This document shows, one piece after another, positions 10,590 through 22,420 of a stretch of DNA of 64,000 nt. Origin of the DNA: Axinella damicornis (lineage: Eukaryota; Porifera; Demospongiae; Axinellida; Axinellidae); contig OZ007515.1 of NCBI GenBank assembly GCA_963931865.1, positions 10,241,663 to 10,305,662 of the forward strand, given 5' to 3'. How positions within the stretch are numbered: position 1 is the first letter of the stretch; each line of letters starts with the position of its first letter. The notes under the pieces were generated by a model. It was given only the letters and a program-made list of their open reading frames with translations. It did not search any database and was not told where the DNA came from. A program made the translations under genes and the position numbers.

Positions 10590-13500
10590 TTACACTGGAG
10601 TAACAACAGTAGCTACATGAAGTTGCTAAAGTTTGACATAAAATGGCCTATCACTAGCATGCAATGCCTAAAATGTATGACTTGTCCTAACTTTACCTTT
10701 GCAGCTAGAGAACTAGTAGCTAAGAAACTTCAGGACTATTATTCTATGCAAGTCATTTCATTGTTCAAGTCTCAGTAGCGATACTTCATTCTGTTCCAGT
10801 AGATTGCTGGTTCACAGTTCCATTCGCTACAAGGGAGAGATAGATGTACCGTGTGTGTTATCGTTTCCAGTTTTAATTAACTGGATGATGCACATTCTAG
10901 TTTGGATCAAAGCCATTTTCGACCAAATTCTTAGTGCAAAACTATGACATTGAAGCAACTATAATCTAATTGCTGAAAGTTTACTTCCTGACCACTTTAG
11001 TGGCTGCAATTGGTTAACTTGTATCCTTAATGCTAGTAAGAATAGACCATTCCCATCTAAGAACAACTTTGGAAGTTTAAAGGTTCATGGCCACAAAATT
11101 AACATACTACTGAAGTTCAGCATATTAAGATTACTGGCCACATTTTATTCGGATATCAGTTACCTATTCAAAACAAAGTTGTTTTCATATCGGGAAGTAT
11201 AAGAGTATCCAGTCATAATACTGTATAGTGCCAATTTTTCGAGGTGAATGATTATTGCTTGTGATTTTTTTCAATAGCTAGCCAAACTTCGCACATTGCT
11301 TGCACATGACAGACGGTAGCGATCTCACCACTGTGAAGGAATCCTTGTGACTGCTGTTCCCCAAAAGTTGCATCCATGTCTTGGGGTACACATGGTACCC
11401 ACACACCATTATCTCAATGCTGAATGCTTTGGCAGTTCGGCCTTGTAGCTATCTCCCTTAGCCAGCTAGCTAGCCACTTGAGTCAACAATTTAACAACGA
11501 ATGGCTAACATGCCGTACCCGATCGACAATTATTTCCAAATGGGTATGGCTAACGAGAATAAAATTATTTCAGCAAAATTTTGCAGGAGCCAATCAATGA
11601 ATATTTTGTCTCAACTTTTCCCATAGGTTCCAATACAAAAACGTCTATCTTTCATATGCTGAGTTCTGACTATGAACTAAACCTCTGTTCATGGTGATTT
11701 TTCAAAGTCCGTGATAAGGAGTGTGTCTTTGGGAATGGTCCACTACATGTTTTCTTTATTTGTTGCATGTCAACAATAGTATGGTAGCTCTGTTGATTAA
11801 ATAGTTTAAGTTACAATACTCACGTGCTTTATAGTAGCACCATGGAGCTCCAGGGACACTAACTGGAGTCCAGCAGCATCCAAATTCCTTGCATTGTTCA
11901 GCAGTGGTAGTGTATAAGTCCCCACATGCTATCCGGTCTCTTGGGATAATATGGCACTGTGGTCGTTTCACTGTTGGGACAAATAAATTGCAATTCTTAG
12001 TTAAATTTTATGCCCTGCTTTGATATGAAAGAAAAAGTACAAGTCATCACGATAATGTTGCATAGCTGCACGTCAGTTATACCAAAATGTCTGCTGATTT
12101 TAGTAGCCACATGATCCAATCAACTTGGCAACCAATTCACCACTATGTCATGCACAAGCTGCCAAGTATTCCCTTCTTATATAGAGCCTAAGAATGACTC
12201 ATTGGGAGTTACACAGAGCCATTTAGAATGTTATATCCAAGCACCACAAATCGAGACATTTGGACCCCAGAGGAGGTATACAACATGATGATGTCACAGT
12301 TCATTAACCGATGCTCTAATAAACGTTCCAAAGCCAAAAAACCGTAAAATACAGGGAGCAGAAGTGCTCCAGGGATGGGAGTGCAGGGGGCTTTTGACCA
12401 TGCTGAAGCTGTATGGCTGGTCAAAAGTACCTCTCATTACTCGACTGCCATTCAACGACTGTCATTCAACGACTGTAAATCTGCTTTTTAAAGATTGGTG
12501 GATCGTCTGCTGGTAGTTTTGACCCAGCCAGATAGCTTTGATCTGCATGTTTGAAAACCCTTGCAGTCCCATTCCTATAGGCCCATATTTGCTTTTTGGC
12601 TTTTGGAAACCCCATAAGAGCTTGCACAAGTGAATTGTGATGTCATTGTTTCATACCTCCTCTGCTACCCGCTGCTTGATGATGCCGACACAATATTATG
12701 ACAATACATCACGTGAAAATTTTGGTGTAACTGATGTGCCAGTGGGGCATGCAGTGTTTAATAACTTCAATGGTGTTCTGTGCTTACCAGTGAATGCAAT
12801 ACTTTAAGTGAAATACTGATTGAACTGAAAGTAAAGTGAATGTAATTACATTTTATTGGTGAATTTATTATATGAGTATAGTAAGTCCAACACTGTGACA
12901 AATTCGAAGATACTTCTATGCTTGTGAATGCATTTTTAATTCTATTGCACAACTTTGTGTACAAGAAATTTTCAGCAGGACATGTCACTTCCGGCAATGT
13001 CCTTGGGGTGGGACAGGGGGAGGTCGGTGGGTTCACCTCCAGGAAAACAGCATGGCCATGTCTGGGCTTGGCTATACAAATGCCCTAGTTGGCACTGGAT
13101 GAGCTGTTTCTCTCCTCCTATGCACAAATGGGCTGACTGTGCCTGGGATTGGCTGTAGAAAACCCCTAGTTGGCACTGGGTGGGCTGTTTCTCTCCTCCA
13201 AAGCACGAATGGGCTTAGAAAACAGTCCTCTCGCTGTAAGGCCTCCATTTCTGGCATCAAAGGTTCTTCACAGTCTGGGTTGTTAGTGGGTGCGGTGTGG
13301 TTAGAGTCACGAATCAGTTGTGCAGTTTGGAGCCTGACAAGCTGACAAGCCAAGAGAAGTTTAATAAGAGATCAAAGTGACCTTCAAAGAAAATTATTCA
13401 AGAGTTAATTGGTGGTTGCTAGTGATTGGTAGTTTTTGATGGGAACTTTGGATGACTCCAATTGGGGTTGTACGTGTTACCATGGATGTTCTGCAATGTT

Positions 13501-14884
13501 ATTCTGTTCTGGAGAAAAGCACAACTGATTCATATCCATGGAGGTCCAATCTCACTGTGACAATTTCTCTGACTTTAACGGTGTCTCAGGCTTACCCTTT
13601 ATGTAGTAGCACCATGGCTGACCAGGTGATATAGGCCGGGTCCAACAGCACTCCCTGTTCTCACATTCAACTGCATTGATGCCCCAGTACCCACACTGCA
13701 CCCTATCATCAGGCTGGCACCGATAAAATTCTGAAAAGAAATCCACTCACAAGTTAAAATTGCCAAACCTTGACAACACTCTGTTTATACTAATTGAGAA
13801 ATAACAACTGGCAGCTACACAAGTGCAAGGTTGAAGGTATTCCAACATTAGTACTTAATCCTGTTGGAATAGTAAATCCATTGCAATAGGGGTGTTTTTC
13901 ACTCATCTTGTACATGTCATAATACCAGCCAGTGGTATATAGTTTACTGAAACTGTGAGGGCCAATCATGAGGGTTATATATACATGTAGCTAAAATACC
14001 GGGTACTATGCAGTTCGCAGAGATTTGTGGCAATGTAAACAAACTTTGTCCTCGAGCTATGCCCTCAGACTTGGTTGGTTTATACTGCCGTAATTCCCTG
14101 ACAACTTACCGACAATTCACATAAACATTAAATCCAAGATCTGTAGGTAACTTGTACTCTGATGTATCAGTTCAGACTCACCTTCTTTTTGGAAGCACTG
14201 TAGTATGGCACATGTACACTAGTACTTTCCAGCAACACCCATTATCTGAACAATACCTACACACTGTAACACACACACAGTCCACGTCACCTTATTGCTG
14301 TACGCTTGGTACTCATACTTAGCACTTCATGAATTACATACCTTAGCTATAACAATTGGAGATCCGGTGGGCATCAAATTTCGAAATGACCAACCAATGA
14401 TTTCAAGTCAAGTAGCTACGCATGATGTTGTCAACCAATAAAGTTGGTATATAAAGGTCTAGGAAGACGCTTTGCAAATTACTGGTATAGTTATCGATCT
14501 GCCACTCGCAGTCCATGAAGTCAAAGTTGTAAAATATTGGTGTGAATAAATTTTAATGACAGGTGGCTAATTTGGTGATGTGCTAGTCGGTCACCAAATT
14601 AAATTCCTTGCCAAGTTTTCCCCTTATGTGACATACATGTTACACAACTAACCATTGCCAGTGTTGTCCGGGGGGTGATTTGATGGGGCAGAAGTTACAG
14701 GAGGATTTGTAGTGGCATTTTCTGCTTGTTGTAGTTCATGATGACCGTAGTTTTCCGAGGATAAAAGCATCCGAATCACTTGCAGCACTGCCTCAGCCTC
14801 TCCTTTCTCCCGCAGTGGAGCAGCCAGTGATGGTGTAAGCATACAGCCTACCAACAGAACCGTCACCACTATCTGGAGCTTCAT
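10590..14884 (-). CDS. Secreted two-domain trefoil (P-type) protein 1
   Basis: Minus-strand exons: 14653-14884 (signal peptide MKLQIVVTVLLVGCML, then a short linker with N-A-T-T), 13596-13730 (trefoil 1, ECENRECCWTRP...PWCYY), 11824-11970 (trefoil 2, EQCKEFGCCWTP...PWCYY) and a possible tiny terminal exon 10590-10594 that adds Leu and a stop. Phases join throughout (1-1-1), giving about 172 residues. Each trefoil shows the family pattern: six Cys, an Arg before the second Cys, a CCW triplet and PWCYY. Trefoil proteins are protease-resistant secreted factors of mucus and matrix. Its mirror-image sister is at 17055-21148. The last exon is uncertain: the acceptor CTCCAG is aligned with the sister gene but only five coding bases follow. 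A TATA box precedes exon 1. Confidence 0.82.
12955..13407 (-). mobile_element. Diverged TTAA MITE in trefoil-1 intron
   Basis: On the minus strand it starts TTAACTCTTGAATAA and contains GAAATGGAGGCCTTACAG, matching the TTAACTCTTTAGG...GAAATGGAGGCCCTACAA of the element at 25037-25546. An internal block (CCCATTYGTGC...GGAGGAGAGAAACAGC) is duplicated. The similar CAAGGACATTGCCGGA end is also shared. Position lies in the intron between trefoil exons. Confidence 0.7.
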
Positions 14885-14930
14885 GGTTTCAGAGAGTTGG
14901 ATTGATAATTGTTCGTCGCTTGCAGCTGCG

Positions 14931-14938
14931 TTATATAG
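14931..14938 (-). promoter_or_regulatory. TATA box of trefoil gene 1
   Basis: Reads CTATATAA on the minus strand, about 50 bases before the ATG at 14884. The surrounding 60 bases (GGAGATAATCTCG... TCAAGATCTATATAACGCAG) are almost identical in the sister gene at 17001. Confidence 0.65.
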
Positions 14939-15010
14939 ATCTTGACAGCAGATGGTAGTCGAGATTATCTCCTTTGAAGGTCACATGCACCACTGTGAAA
15001 GGTGAATGCA

Positions 15011-15131
15011 ATGAGGCGTGAGTGATGATCTTTGTGTGCACATCGCACCTACCACCCCTCACTCGAGTAAAATCATGAGGCGTGAGTGATGATCTTTGTG
15101 TGCACATCGTACCTCCCACCCCTCACTTGAG
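15011..15131. promoter_or_regulatory. Duplicated 57-bp upstream module, trefoil gene 1
   Basis: Two direct copies (15011-15066 and 15075-15131) of ATGAGGCGTGAGTGATGATC...CACCCCTCAC(T)YGAG. The sister gene has one inverted copy at 16875-16935. Conservation next to the TATA region suggests a shared upstream control element; no factor site is assigned. Confidence 0.5.
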
Positions 15132-15537
15132 CTAGTACAATCAGCTGGCACTTATCTTATTCAATAGTACATACCTTCTAATGCACTTTACCCATCTTCA
15201 TCCTTTGTTTGGTCGAAACTGTGAATGGGATACATACATCCTGTATTACTCAAAGATTCCGGAATGGTTTGGAACCTGGTTTGGGTTTGTAGAGACCAAT
15301 TATTGTTTACATCATCTTTTATAGCAACTGATCTGAAATTTGAAAGTAATGCAGTAATTCTTCTCCAGCATAAATTGTTGAGTTTGAAAACTTCGCACAT
15401 TTGGCCCCGTTACCATCTGCGCCTTCTGCGGTTGTATTGACCTTGACCTTCTGCAGGGTAGTGTGGCAACGGATAGCTTGAGGTCATGTGATGTTGACCC
15501 CAAACCTACAAAGTGTTCAAATGCAGTAATCATTTAA

Positions 15538-16542
15538 GGTAGTAAACATGGGTACCGCGATCTCCGAAACCAAGTTGATGGATAAATGGACAGCATCAAA
15601 GCGTACACAAGTTTCAGCAATACTTTGCATCAAACTGCTCCCTCTGCTTGAAAATGCCCTAAAACTCAATTTTAAGGCCCTCTACGAAACTGAAAATTTG
15701 GACCCTCTCCAAGGCCCCACCCACACTCTGACCCCATCATCAATACACACACAAAACAGGCCCAAAAACTACGGATGGATTTACCACCTGCTCTCCTCAC
15801 TTGCAGGCTACAGCCCAAAACTCACTGCCACCCTCAAAAACAGAGGTTTGGCTACCCTAGGCTTTCAAAAAAAATTCCACGCACACCAACTAAAACCGAC
15901 TCAAGCCAAGGCCAGTTTCCAAAAGGTCAACCTACCCCCTGCAAAACTAGGGATGCTTTTCCACGTTCACCTCTCGGTTACCGAGTTTTGGCCACACATC
16001 TACTCCCTCTCACCAGCCCAGTCCAGCTACCAAACCAGCCAAATTCGCCCTAACACGAAAATGGGCGGGGCCTGTAATGCCGAAAGGTCAACTCTCTAGA
16101 GTACCTTGGCCAGGGAGCTGTCGGAGGCTGTTCACTTTCCAGGCTGTTCTTCGGCCACTTCTGCAGACCCACAAACATGCCTGCTCACTCCACCTAGCTA
16201 TTCACACTCAGATAGCCCATCGCCACATTCAATCAGCCAGAATAGCTTCTTAGCTACTTAAAAAAAATAAAAAAAATAAAATAAAAAAAATAAAAAATAA
16301 AAATAAAAAGAGTGTTCAAACAAATCTTCAAGGTACCGCACGGCCACATCAGAGTACCGATTTGAAACTTGAAAGGGCCGCTAGCCGCATCAAAGAGAGA
16401 AGCCCCCCTTGTTTATTCCGGTTGCCGCCATGGGAAAACGTAAACAGATGAATAACTCTAAATAACCGTATGCGAGTGACGTCATCTCATTAATTATTCA
16501 TGAGCAAAATTGCGCGATTTCGCCGATGCCGTGCTTCCTACC
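15538..16542. mobile_element. TTAA-flanked (piggyBac-type target) element, copy 1
   Basis: Begins GGTAGTAAACATGGG and ends GCTTCCTACC, with TTAA on both sides (15534-15537 and 16543-16546) and short inverted ends (GGTAG / CTACC). 1005 bp. A second copy at 21454-22420 also lies between TTAA pairs. It carries a 183-residue open frame that is not a recognisable transposase, then an A-rich stretch. TTAA duplication is the hallmark of piggyBac-type insertion, so this is probably a non-autonomous member. Confidence 0.75.
15548..16099 (+). CDS. Element-encoded 183-aa hypothetical protein, copy 1
   Basis: Starts MGTAISETKLMDKW within eleven bases of the element's left end and is basic and Ser/Pro/Leu-rich. 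I do not recognise the family. The copy at 21464-22015 has the same length and differs at three residues, with only one silent change seen, so there is no sign of purifying selection. It may be a remnant of a larger protein or a chance frame in a young element. Confidence 0.4.
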   Translation: MGTAISETKLMDKWTASKRTQVSAILCIKLLPLLENALKLNFKALYETENLDPLQGPTHTLTPSSIHTQNRPKNYGWIYHLLSSLAGYSPKLTATLKNRGLATLGFQKKFHAHQLKPTQAKASFQKVNLPPAKLGMLFHVHLSVTEFWPHIYSLSPAQSSYQTSQIRPNTKMGGACNAERSTL

Positions 16543-16636
16543 TTAAACTGGAGGAGTATTCCAAAATGACTCCATTGCGGCAGTTTCAAATTGCAGATTG
16601 GTTGCTATCCATTATGTAAAAGAGGATAGTATCTAC

Positions 16637-16719
16637 TAGCCTCGAGCTCGTTCCCAGACTCTCCCTGTCTTTTGTACTGCAAGCAACATAAGCTGAGTGG
16701 AGGCCTGGGAACGAGGCTA
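16637..16719. mobile_element. Palindromic TAGCCTCG..CGAGGCTA MITE
   Basis: TAGCCTCGAGCTCGTTCCCAG at the left end and GGCCTGGGAACGAGGCTA at the right end, 83 bp. No target duplication is visible. Lies in the divergent trefoil promoter interval. Confidence 0.65.
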
Positions 16720-16874
16720 ACCCAAACCAGTGACAATGAGTTCCAAACCATATGAGTAATACAGGATGTATGTACCTCTTCCACAGTTTCGACCACACAA
16801 AGGGTGAGGATGGGCAAAGTGCATTAGAAGGTATATATGTTAACCACTATTGAATATGTGCTGCTGCTTGTACT

Positions 16875-16935
16875 CTGGTGAGGGGCGGGAGGTGCAATGT
16901 GTACACAAAGATCATCACTCACGCCTCTTGCATTC
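16875..16935. promoter_or_regulatory. Upstream module of trefoil gene 2
   Basis: Inverted counterpart of the duplicated module at 15011-15131: GTGAGGGGCGGGAGGTGCAA...GATCATCACTCACGCCTC. Present once here and twice on the other side. Confidence 0.5.
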
Positions 16936-17000
16936 ACCTTACACAGCGGTGCAGGTGTCCTACAAAGGAGATAATCTCGCCTACCATCTTCTGTCAAGAT

Positions 17001-17008
17001 CTATATAA
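17001..17008 (+). promoter_or_regulatory. TATA box of trefoil gene 2
   Basis: CTATATAA, 54 bases before the ATG at 17055, in a block closely matching the mirror-image promoter of trefoil gene 1. Confidence 0.65.
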
Positions 17009-17054
17009 CGCAGCTGCAAGCGACGAACAATTATCAATCCAACTCTCTGAAACC

Positions 17055-20000
17055 ATGAAGCTCCAGATAGTGGTGACGGTTCTGTTGGTAGGCTGTATGC
17101 TTGCACAATCACTGGCTGCTCCACTGCGGGAGAAAGGAGAGGCTGAGGCAGTGCTGCAAGTGATTCGGATGCTTTTGACCTCAGAAAACTACGGTCATCG
17201 TGAACTACAACAAGCAGAAAATGCCACTACAAATCCTCCGGTGACTTCTGCCCCATCAAACCCAACCTTGAATGGTTAGATGTGTAACATATAAGGGGAA
17301 AATTTGGCAAAGTATTTGATTTGGTGATCAACAAGGCCGTCACAAGTTACCTTTCATTAGTAACAAGTGGCAACTGCTAGGGCAGACTCATTCCCGTACC
17401 GCTTGTAAACAGGTAGATTACGGCTCGCTCCAATTAATACACATTCATGTTCGTGACATCACATACTTCCCAGAAGCGAGCAATGGTGGCCAATGAGAAG
17501 ACAAAAGCACTCATAACTCGACCACCAAAGTGAGTTTCAGCATAATCTTTCAACATTAGAGTCAGTGCATGATGGCGATAATGACAGTGTAGTCAGAATC
17601 TTCGTATGGCATTCCTAGGTGGTGATTTTACACTTGCATCATGCAGATCAAGCTATATATATAAATACCAGGAGTGTACCATTATTTTGCTCGTAAATCA
17701 TTTATATGACTGACTTCGTGGATTTCATGTGGCAGATCAATACCGGTAACTATACTGATCTCATCATAGTCTGGTGTTCACCAAAAATCAAATAGCTCTT
17801 GAGCGATGCTAACTGTTCACCGCATGTGCATGGTCAACATAGTATTACTGCTGTCTACTATTAGGGCTGGTGATCGACAAATGCAGTCATATTGAGTGCA
17901 GAATTTGCAATTATAAATCTATTGTTCTTTTTAACTAAGACCTCACGGTAACTTCATTGCTGACAACATTGATTTCATGTGAATCTGACTTGAATCATAG
18001 GTTTTGTCGGACATTTTCGCCAAATTTGATGCCTATACTGAATTTCCTATTGTTACATTAATAATTCTAATTTTTGAAAACTTCACATGTACATGATGGC
18101 TCTCTTATGAAAAGAGTGTCTTCAACCATGCATATGCTTCAAGCCTATCTATACCTATCAAAAGTTGTACCTATAGTATATAAACCACAATTTTCTTATA
18201 CAACAATTACCCTATTATAGCTGAGATCACTCACGTGCCTTAAATACTAATACTTTTGCATACAGAAAAAGGAGGCTGTGTGTATGTAGGGATTGTACAA
18301 ACAAATTGTGAGGATAATGGGGGTTGCTGGAAAGTATCTTGTGTGCCATACTGCTTCCAAAAATAGGTGAGTCTGAATACAGGGGCGGCGCCGCCGGTCC
18401 GGCTGGTCCGGCTTTGGCCGGACCACCAAAGCCGGACCACTTTTCCAGCCGACCTGATTTTAATATCACGTGCAGTGTAGTCACGCATAATCTACGCTTG
18501 ATCTTATATGTAGACTCGGCAATGGCATCCGTTTCTCGTCCTAGTTGTGGGCCTACCATTGAAACTCCACAGCAGCCAAGGTCTTTTCTTTCCCAAAACG
18601 GCCATTTTGATGCTACGAGAGCGCTTCCTCATCGCTAAAAATACATGCGAAAACTTTTTTCCGCGCTTTGCGCGGACAGATCAGCGCTTCGCGCGCCTCT
18701 GTCAACACGCACAGCGCCTCCGGGCACCGCCTTCCGCAGTGTGCTACGATAGTGGGCCGTACCACTTCTTTTATGCCGCTGCCGCCCCTGGAATAGAGTA
18801 CTAGTTAATCACAGATCGTAATCACCAGTGAATCACAGACTATGTTGTCGCATATCCCTTACAACTGTAGTACTAGTAGTGTTAAAACTAAAATAGAAAC
18901 CAGCAACTACTATGTAGTAGTGCTACATGTGTATCCCTCGTGACTTGTCCACGCAGTTACCGTGACAACCATTGGCTGGTATGGTTCTTACTGTATTCAA
19001 CAATACTTATGACCAAATAATTTTACAAGTGAAAACAATTAAGAGAGTGAAAACGTGAACCAACACTACATGTACGAGATGAAGGAAATAAAACTGTTAT
19101 TACTACTAGTTTTGGAATACCTTCAACCTTGCAGTTATGTTATGTAGCCACCAGTTACCATTTCTCAATTACACGTACAATCTATGCTAGCTATGAACAT
19201 AATGTTGTCAATGTCTGGAAGTATAATTTATGAGTGGATTTCTTTTCAGAAGCTGCACCTCAGTGCCAGCCTAATTACAGGGTGCCGTGTGGGGACAGGA
19301 GCGTCGATAAGGTAGAGTGTCAGTACAAGGGGTGCTGTTGGACTCCACCTACGTCACTTGGTCAGCCATGGTGCTACTACGAAACGAGTAAGCCTGAGAC
19401 ACTGTTAATGTCACACAATCAGAGGTAATTTTCATTATACCTCTGTATTGCATTCACTGGTAAACAATGCAAGCATAGAACAATGTTGAGGCTAAACACT
19501 GCTCACATCGGTTACACCAAAACGTTCACTTGTGCCGTACCTTCAAGCAGCAGGTAGGGTCCAAATGCCGCTGTGATGCTTGGATAGAGCATTGTAAACT
19601 GCCTCACAAAGCAGAACATAGAATCTAATTGTTAGTAACTGAGTATTGCAATCTATTTGTTCCAACAGTAACAGGACCACAGTGCCAGATAGATCCAAGA
19701 GACCGGAAAGCATGTGTGCATGGTGACTTAGATACTGCTGCACAATGCAAGGAATATGGATGCTGCTGGAACCCAAGCAAACTCCTTGGAGTTCCATGGT
19801 GCTACAATAAATCATGTGAGTGAGTTTGCAACTGAAACAACAGAGCTAGCTACCATGCATGGTAGCTTGAGAATGTGTGCATGGACAAGGACAAATTTGT
19901 ATGTCACAGTTAGTACAGTGTACTGAAGAGGAACTAAAAATTGCAATGGACCATTCCTGCAAAAGACACCCCTCCAATTGTGTACAGATACCGAACTTGT

Positions 20001-21148
20001 AGCACTGAGATCACCATGAACATTGGTTTACTTTCAAGGCTGGAGTTAGGATGTACTGTATAGTGCCAATATTTTGAGGAATAAATTGTTCGCAGATTAG
20101 CCTCTCACATTTTTGCCAAAATATGTTTCGTATGTTGAGGATTCTTGTTAGCCATGCCAGTTTGTGGCTGCACAGTCGATCAAGGATGTTATTAGACTTT
20201 TGGAAACAAATGGCTAGTTAGCTATGAGAGACGGTTACAAGAGTGAGTTGCCGGAATCTTCAGGATTGAGGCGATGGTGCACAGGTACCATGTACCAAAA
20301 CAGTTGGATGCAGCTTTCAGGGAACAGCAATCACAAGGATCCCTTTGCTGTGGCAGTGGTGAGACCCCCACCATCGGTCATCTCCAAACCAAGTGCAAAA
20401 TTTGGCTAGCTAATGAAAAAAAAATAACAAGCTTCATTTTTCGAGGTCCAAGACAAAATCATGCACCTCAAAAATCGACACAGTACAGAATCATTATTGG
20501 AGGTAGACTCCAGCAGTGAAGTGTGTCCAAAATCTTATCTATGCATCCCCATACAAAACAACTCACTTAATCAGCAAAACATGAACATTGAAATTCTATT
20601 ACCAAACTTGGGAATGGTCCATTCTTACATTAGGGATAACACTTTTATATGCATGATCAAGTTGGTAGGGAAGTAATAAGTAACAAATTTCAAGCATATA
20701 GCTAGCTATGACCTTTATTATGAGGATAATTATATACTAGACCCACATCAGTTTGTTTCAAAATGGCTTTGATCCAAACTAGCGCATATGCATGAAACAA
20801 GAACACACAGTAGGTCTATCAATAATTAATCTCTTCTTTCCAGTGAATGAACCAGGAACAGAATGAAGCCAAATACCTTTCTGTATCGCTACTGAGACCT
20901 GAACAATTAGCATAATTATTCTAGAAGTTTCACTAGATATCTAGCTGCATGGAAAGACAAGTTTCAATTAAGCACAAGTCATGTTTTAGGCATTGCATGC
21001 TAGTAATAGGCATTTTTTGAAAAACTTCAGCAATTTTATGCTCTTCTCTTTGTTGATTTCAGACAACTTAACATTAGCTACCGGTGAAAAGGGGGATAGG
21101 ACTCAAAACGATAATTATGGTGGAGGTGGAACACTAGCAGAAGAATGA
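17055..21148 (+). CDS. Secreted two-domain trefoil (P-type) protein 2
   Basis: Exons 17055-17274 (signal peptide MKLQIVVTVLLVGCML), 19250-19387 (trefoil 1, ECQYKGCCWTPP...PWCYY), 19669-19815 (trefoil 2, AQCKEYGCCWNP...PWCYN) and 21063-21148 (tail YNLTLATGEKGDRTQ...GGGG, then stop). All phases are 1-1 and join, total 196 residues. The last exon follows a strong pyrimidine tract and TTTCAG. The protein is a mirror-image duplicate of the gene at 10590-14884, with exon 3 the same length (147 bp) in both. Differences: a Gly-rich C-terminal tail absent from gene 1, and Tyr-to-Asn in the second PWCY motif. The first intron's donor (GTTAGA) is weak. Intron 1 holds a hAT-like element. Confidence 0.83.
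18380..18790. mobile_element. CAGGGGCGG-ended DNA element with 5-bp target repeat
   Basis: Starts CAGGGGCGGCGCCG and ends CTGCCGCCCCTG, flanked by GAATA on both sides. Contains CGCGCTTTGCGCGGACAGATC, a block shared with the element at 51396-52063. Lies in intron 1 of trefoil gene 2. No intact open frame. Confidence 0.7.
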
Positions 21149-21453
21149 GGGAGGTGCAGGTTAATATTGAGAACTAATGACTCAAGAAGCAACTAGATAT
21201 TCAGAATCAGATCACACAGGCTCTCCGCAGAACTATTTTGTGTGTTGGTAGAGACTGAAATACACTTTCAGAAGCTTATCACTAAGAGGCAACTTGATTA
21301 CGTCATGTTCCGTTGGACACACCCACTTATGGTATTGCGTACCATACTGCTACATGTATGGGCAACGGCTGCCAAGGTGAGCATTTTTAAGAACTAAGAC
21401 CCACAGTACTGATACTAAAAGTACATTTAGTTAACTACATTGTACCTATTTAA

Positions 21454-22420
21454 GGTAGTAAACATGGGTACCGCGATCTCCGAAACCAAGTTGATGGATA
21501 AATGGGCAGCATCAAAGCGTACACAAGTTTCAGCAATACTTTGCATCAAACTGCTCCCTCTGCTTGAAAATGCCCTAAAACTCAATTTTAAGGCCCTCTA
21601 TGAAACTGAAAATTTGGACCCTCTCCAAGGCCCCACCCACACTCTGACCCCATCATTAATACACACACAAAACAGGCTCAAAAACTACGGATGGATTTAC
21701 CACCTGCTCTCCTCACTTGCAGGCTACAGCCCAAAACTCACTGCCACCCTCAAAAACAGAGGTTTGGCTACCCTAGGCTTTCAAAAAAAATTCCACGCAC
21801 ACCAACTAAAACCGACTCAAGCCAAGGCCAGTTTCCAAAAGGTCAACCTACCCCCTGCAAAACTAGGGATGCTTTTCCACGTTCACCTCTCGGTTACCGA
21901 GTTTTGGCCACACATCTACTCCCTCTCACCAGCCCAGTCCAGCTACCAAACCAGCCAAATTCGCCCTAACACGAAAATGGGCGGGGCCTGTAATGCCGAA
22001 AGGTCAACTCTCTAGAGTACCTTGGCCAGGGAGCTGTCGGAGGCTGTTCACTTTCCAGGCTGTTCTTCGGCCACTTCAGCAGACCCACAAACATTCCTGC
22101 TCACTCCACCCAGCTATTCACACTCAGATAGCCCATCGCTACATTCAATAAGCCAGAATAGCTCTTTACTTAAAAAAAAAAAAAAAAGAGTGTTCAAACA
22201 AATCTTCAAGGTACCGCACGGCCACATCAGAGTACCGATTTGAAACTTGAAAGGGCCGCTAGCCACATCAAAGAGAGAAGCCCCCCTTGTTTATTCCGGT
22301 TGCCGCCATGGGAAAACGTAAACAGATGAATAACTCTAAATAACTGTATGCTAGTGACGTCATCTCATTAATTATTCATGAGCAAAATTGCGCGATTTCG
22401 CCGATGCCGTGCTTCCTACC
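21454..22420. mobile_element. TTAA-flanked element, copy 2
   Basis: Same ends as 15538-16542 (GGTAGTAAACATGGG ... GCTTCCTACC) with TTAA at 21450-21453 and 22421-22424. 967 bp; shorter only in the A-rich part. Its right TTAA is also the first TTAA of the 436-bp tandem array, so it sits exactly at the edge of that array. Confidence 0.75.
21464..22015 (+). CDS. Element-encoded 183-aa hypothetical protein, copy 2
   Basis: Aligned start MGTAISETKLMDKW; an upstream in-frame ATG at 21440 lies outside the element and is not used in the other copy. Differs from copy 1 at three residues (Thr/Ala, Ser/Leu, Pro/Leu). Function not recognised. Confidence 0.4.
   Translation: MGTAISETKLMDKWAASKRTQVSAILCIKLLPLLENALKLNFKALYETENLDPLQGPTHTLTPSLIHTQNRLKNYGWIYHLLSSLAGYSPKLTATLKNRGLATLGFQKKFHAHQLKPTQAKASFQKVNLPPAKLGMLFHVHLSVTEFWPHIYSLSPAQSSYQTSQIRPNTKMGGACNAERSTL

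Noticed and set aside
13072..13353. 93-codon minus-strand frame with an internal repeat
   Set aside because: Falls wholly inside the diverged TTAA MITE in a trefoil intron; the repeat is the element's internal duplication.
18227..18804. Frames of 60-110 codons on both strands
   Set aside because: Overlap the GC-rich palindromic ends of the CAGGGGCGG element; no conserved protein.
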